Assembly (NCBI GenBank): GCA_004794655.1
Contig: SMMW01000614.1
Span: 2,358,501 to 2,422,500 of the forward strand
Direction: 5' to 3'
DNA: 64,000 bases
Origin: Marisa cornuarietis
Taxonomy: Eukaryota > Mollusca > Gastropoda > Architaenioglossa > Ampullariidae
Part shown: in pieces, positions 61,928 through 64,000 of the stretch
How positions within the stretch are numbered: the first letter of the stretch is position 1
Layout: each line of letters begins with the position of its first letter
Notes under the pieces: model-generated
Told to the model about the DNA's origin: nothing
Database searches by the model: none
Seen by the model: the letters and a program-made list of their open reading frames with translations, nothing else
Position numbers and translations under genes: made by a program

Positions 61928-62079
61928 AGAAGCCGCGACACGCAAGTGGGCCAGTGGAAGAATCTGTGTGCAGGGATGTCACTGTACGGCAGTCAGCGCA
62001 GGGGGACTGAACGTTTAGACAAACTTTTTTTTAAAAGGAAAGCTTTTTATCATTGTTAAATGAGCTATATCCTGCAGCA

Positions 62080-62085
62080 AATAAA
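62080..62085 (+). promoter_or_regulatory. Polyadenylation signal AATAAA, gene C
   Basis: AATAAA in the same GCAGCAAATAAATGTGCAC context as in the other units, about 150 bp after the beta stop. Confidence 0.6.
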
Positions 62086-62115
62086 TGTGCACATAAAAAG
62101 TGCAAACACTATGTA

Positions 62116-62118
<3 letters not shown>

Positions 62119-62179
<61 letters not shown>

Positions 62180-62257
62180 GGTGAGGTGAGAATGGTCAAG
62201 TGTTGTTTTGTCTACTTTGAAGGTACTTCATATCGAACGGACAGTAGATGAGGAGTG

Positions 62258-62301
<44 letters not shown>
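62119..62301. repeat. (TG)n and (GACA)n microsatellites at the array end
   Basis: A (TG)n tract at 62119-62176 closes unit 3; a (GACA)n tract lies at 62258-62301. The sequence between them does not resemble the start of another unit. Confidence 0.9.
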
Positions 62302-62302
<1 letters not shown>

Positions 62303-64000
62303 CCTACTGGGAATTGTTGTTGATGATGGTCATTGGTAAGGTGATAAGGAGGATGAGGGAAAAACAGCAGAAGAAACAGAAAAAAAGAAAGAAGAGACTC
62401 CTTTAACTATCAGATGGTGGCTGCGATGAACGAACTCATCCCATCTGTTTACATGAAATTTGCACCTTCACTTTTCATCACACCACAAAAGATCTATTCA
62501 CAACTATTTGCTTTTAAAATGTTTTCTGGACACGCAGACTAAATATCTTCGTCCAAACAAAGATTTTATCTTAGAACTGACAACATGGCTTTTGTAAATT
62601 CACACAGACATTCGAGACATTGCTGCAATGATTGCCGAAGAGTTAAGCGAACGCCACATTATCTGTTAGGGAGAAAAAATAATTCATTTAACATGCAGCA
62701 CAGGACAGGAGAAGCCTGCTGTTAGCAGTTGCAAACCGAGAGAAGTTCTGACCCAACTCCGAAAGCTCGACAGATGTAGCAGTTTACGACAACAGACCTC
62801 AAGGCCATCGAGCAATGAAGAGTAAGAGCCTTCACACTGCAGCTTTGCCAGGCGTTCAGTAGCAAGACAATCCACTCTCTTGAGAGGAACACAGACGCAA
62901 GTCTGCCCACTTTGAAATTAAGAAACAGAAAGGGAAGAGAAAATGAGCCCTGTTTCAGTCACAGGCCACAGGCACGTCTCTGTACTCCATGGAAATAACA
63001 AAACTCACGGAAGGCGGGAACTGAACTCTTCTAGGCTGAAGAGCTCCAGCAATAAAGCAGAACAGACTACAAAAAAGACCAAAGGCCATGCAAACGCTGT
63101 CTTTTTTGTGGAAAGAATAATGGCAAAGGGAAATCACCAGAGTAAGGGCTACTAAGCAAGGGAAAACTAACTCTCACTAATTAAAAATATTCAATAATCT
63201 GGAAATCATAATGCTTCGATAACATTCCAGAAGTGTTTGAGAATCTTGTGATTTCATTGAACGCGAACAACTGTATTGTTTCGTACCATGTAATAGCGTA
63301 TTATTGCAAGCAGTAGGAGTTGCACATCACTCGTTACCAGAGAAGCTGCTGCTGAAAACAGTTAAATGACGACACAGCCAGGCAACAGTACTGACACAAT
63401 GCATGTGCAAAGGGCTGCAGGAAAGCTAAGTAGAAGCGGACACATACCCCAAATCTCTCAAGACTGCCCTGTTCACAAACCAAAGCTTCAGAAGCTGTGA
63501 CAGAAATGGGTGGACTTTCGTACCCAAGTTTGTTGGGACTACAACAAGTGCTGAGGGTATTGCATCCTCCCTCGGTAAGAGAATTTACTTGCACAGCTGC
63601 CAAAAGGAAAAAGAAGAGGAAGAAACAAAAAGAAGACCAAACCTTGAGACGAAAACTGCAAAATTCTGGCTCATTCATTTAAAAGCCCATGCAGATCACA
63701 TTTTTAATTAAGGAAAGGCAGTTTCAAGAAGGGCAGCTCGGTATCACGGGCTCCTAAAATAACAGTTAAGATGGTCTAGTGTATAAGTCTATACTTGTCG
63801 AAGATAGCGATGTAATAGATAGGGTTGAGTGGAGGTACAGTGCGATACTGTGTCGCGGTCGTGTTGCTGGGCTGCGCAACAGATACCAGCAACCAGTCGT
63901 CAACCTACAGAAGAACAACCTTATCGCAGACACACTTGTTGCAGTCATGCATCAGCAACCAATGTTTCCTACAACTGCATCAGTCGACAAAGCAGCAGGT
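62302..64000. other. No gene seen
   Basis: Short open frames on both strands (for example 62684-62910 minus and 63334-63678 minus) have no recognised domain and no clear splice borders. Confidence 0.5.

Larger units (their letters stand above)
50791..62118 (+). repeat. Tandem duplication unit 3 (about 11.3 kb)
   Basis: Third copy of the unit, enlarged by a 2.9-kb retroelement fragment (52174-55065) and a MITE (56905-57034), and lacking about 300 bp at 51915 relative to units 1 and 2. It carries the longest stalk exon, a deleted alpha exon and an intact beta exon. A (TG)n tract closes it at 62119-62176, and no fourth unit starts. Confidence 0.8.

Noticed and set aside
1..64000. CRISPR arrays, bacterial operons, phage or integron features
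   Set aside because: The window is eukaryotic, with spliced genes and SINEs; no direct-repeat and spacer arrays and no prokaryotic gene order were seen.

Overview
The window looks like nuclear DNA of a gastropod or other mollusc. The signs are spliced genes with GT-AG introns, tRNA-derived SINEs, many microsatellites, and a degenerate 18S rRNA-like fragment that recalls mollusc 18S. There are no bacterial-style operons. The species cannot be named from the sequence.

Left part (1-33.9 kb), low gene density. On the minus strand there is one unidentified coding exon (2602-2700). A complete four-exon MARCH-family membrane RING-CH ubiquitin ligase follows (11027-15732, 263 aa, all introns phase 0). 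Its first intron holds a MULE DNA-transposon remnant with a 10-bp target-site duplication. At 31574-32029 is the last exon of a class A neuropeptide GPCR (TM6-TM7 and tail), most like the QRFP-receptor group. The rest is SINEs, a pogo/Tigger-like MITE, short CAGTGGCGTAGG-ended elements and simple repeats.

Right part (33.98-62.1 kb): three tandem copies of a large unit, delimited by (TG)n tracts. Each unit carries a plus-strand gene with a signal-peptide exon, a coiled-coil/acidic-repeat 'stalk' exon and one or two terminal exons encoding a whole NHL-like beta-propeller. Two propeller types exist, called alpha and beta here, and every junction is phase 1, so they are interchangeable terminal exons. 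Unit 1 has stalk plus beta (intact, 557 aa). Unit 2 has a short stalk plus two alpha exons (444 aa with either) and only a stub of beta. Unit 3 has an expanded but broken stalk, a deleted alpha and an intact beta. I do not recognise this architecture (secreted coiled coil plus NHL-like propeller). It recalls the modular build of mollusc immune lectins, but its function is unknown.

Each unit also carries, upstream and on the opposite strand, relics of a related gene: an Ig-like-looking exon and a second copy of the coiled-coil segment. The units differ by later insertions: a pair of SINE-like copies in unit 2, and in unit 3 a gag-bearing retroelement fragment and a short MITE. The region 62.2-64 kb shows no gene I can support.
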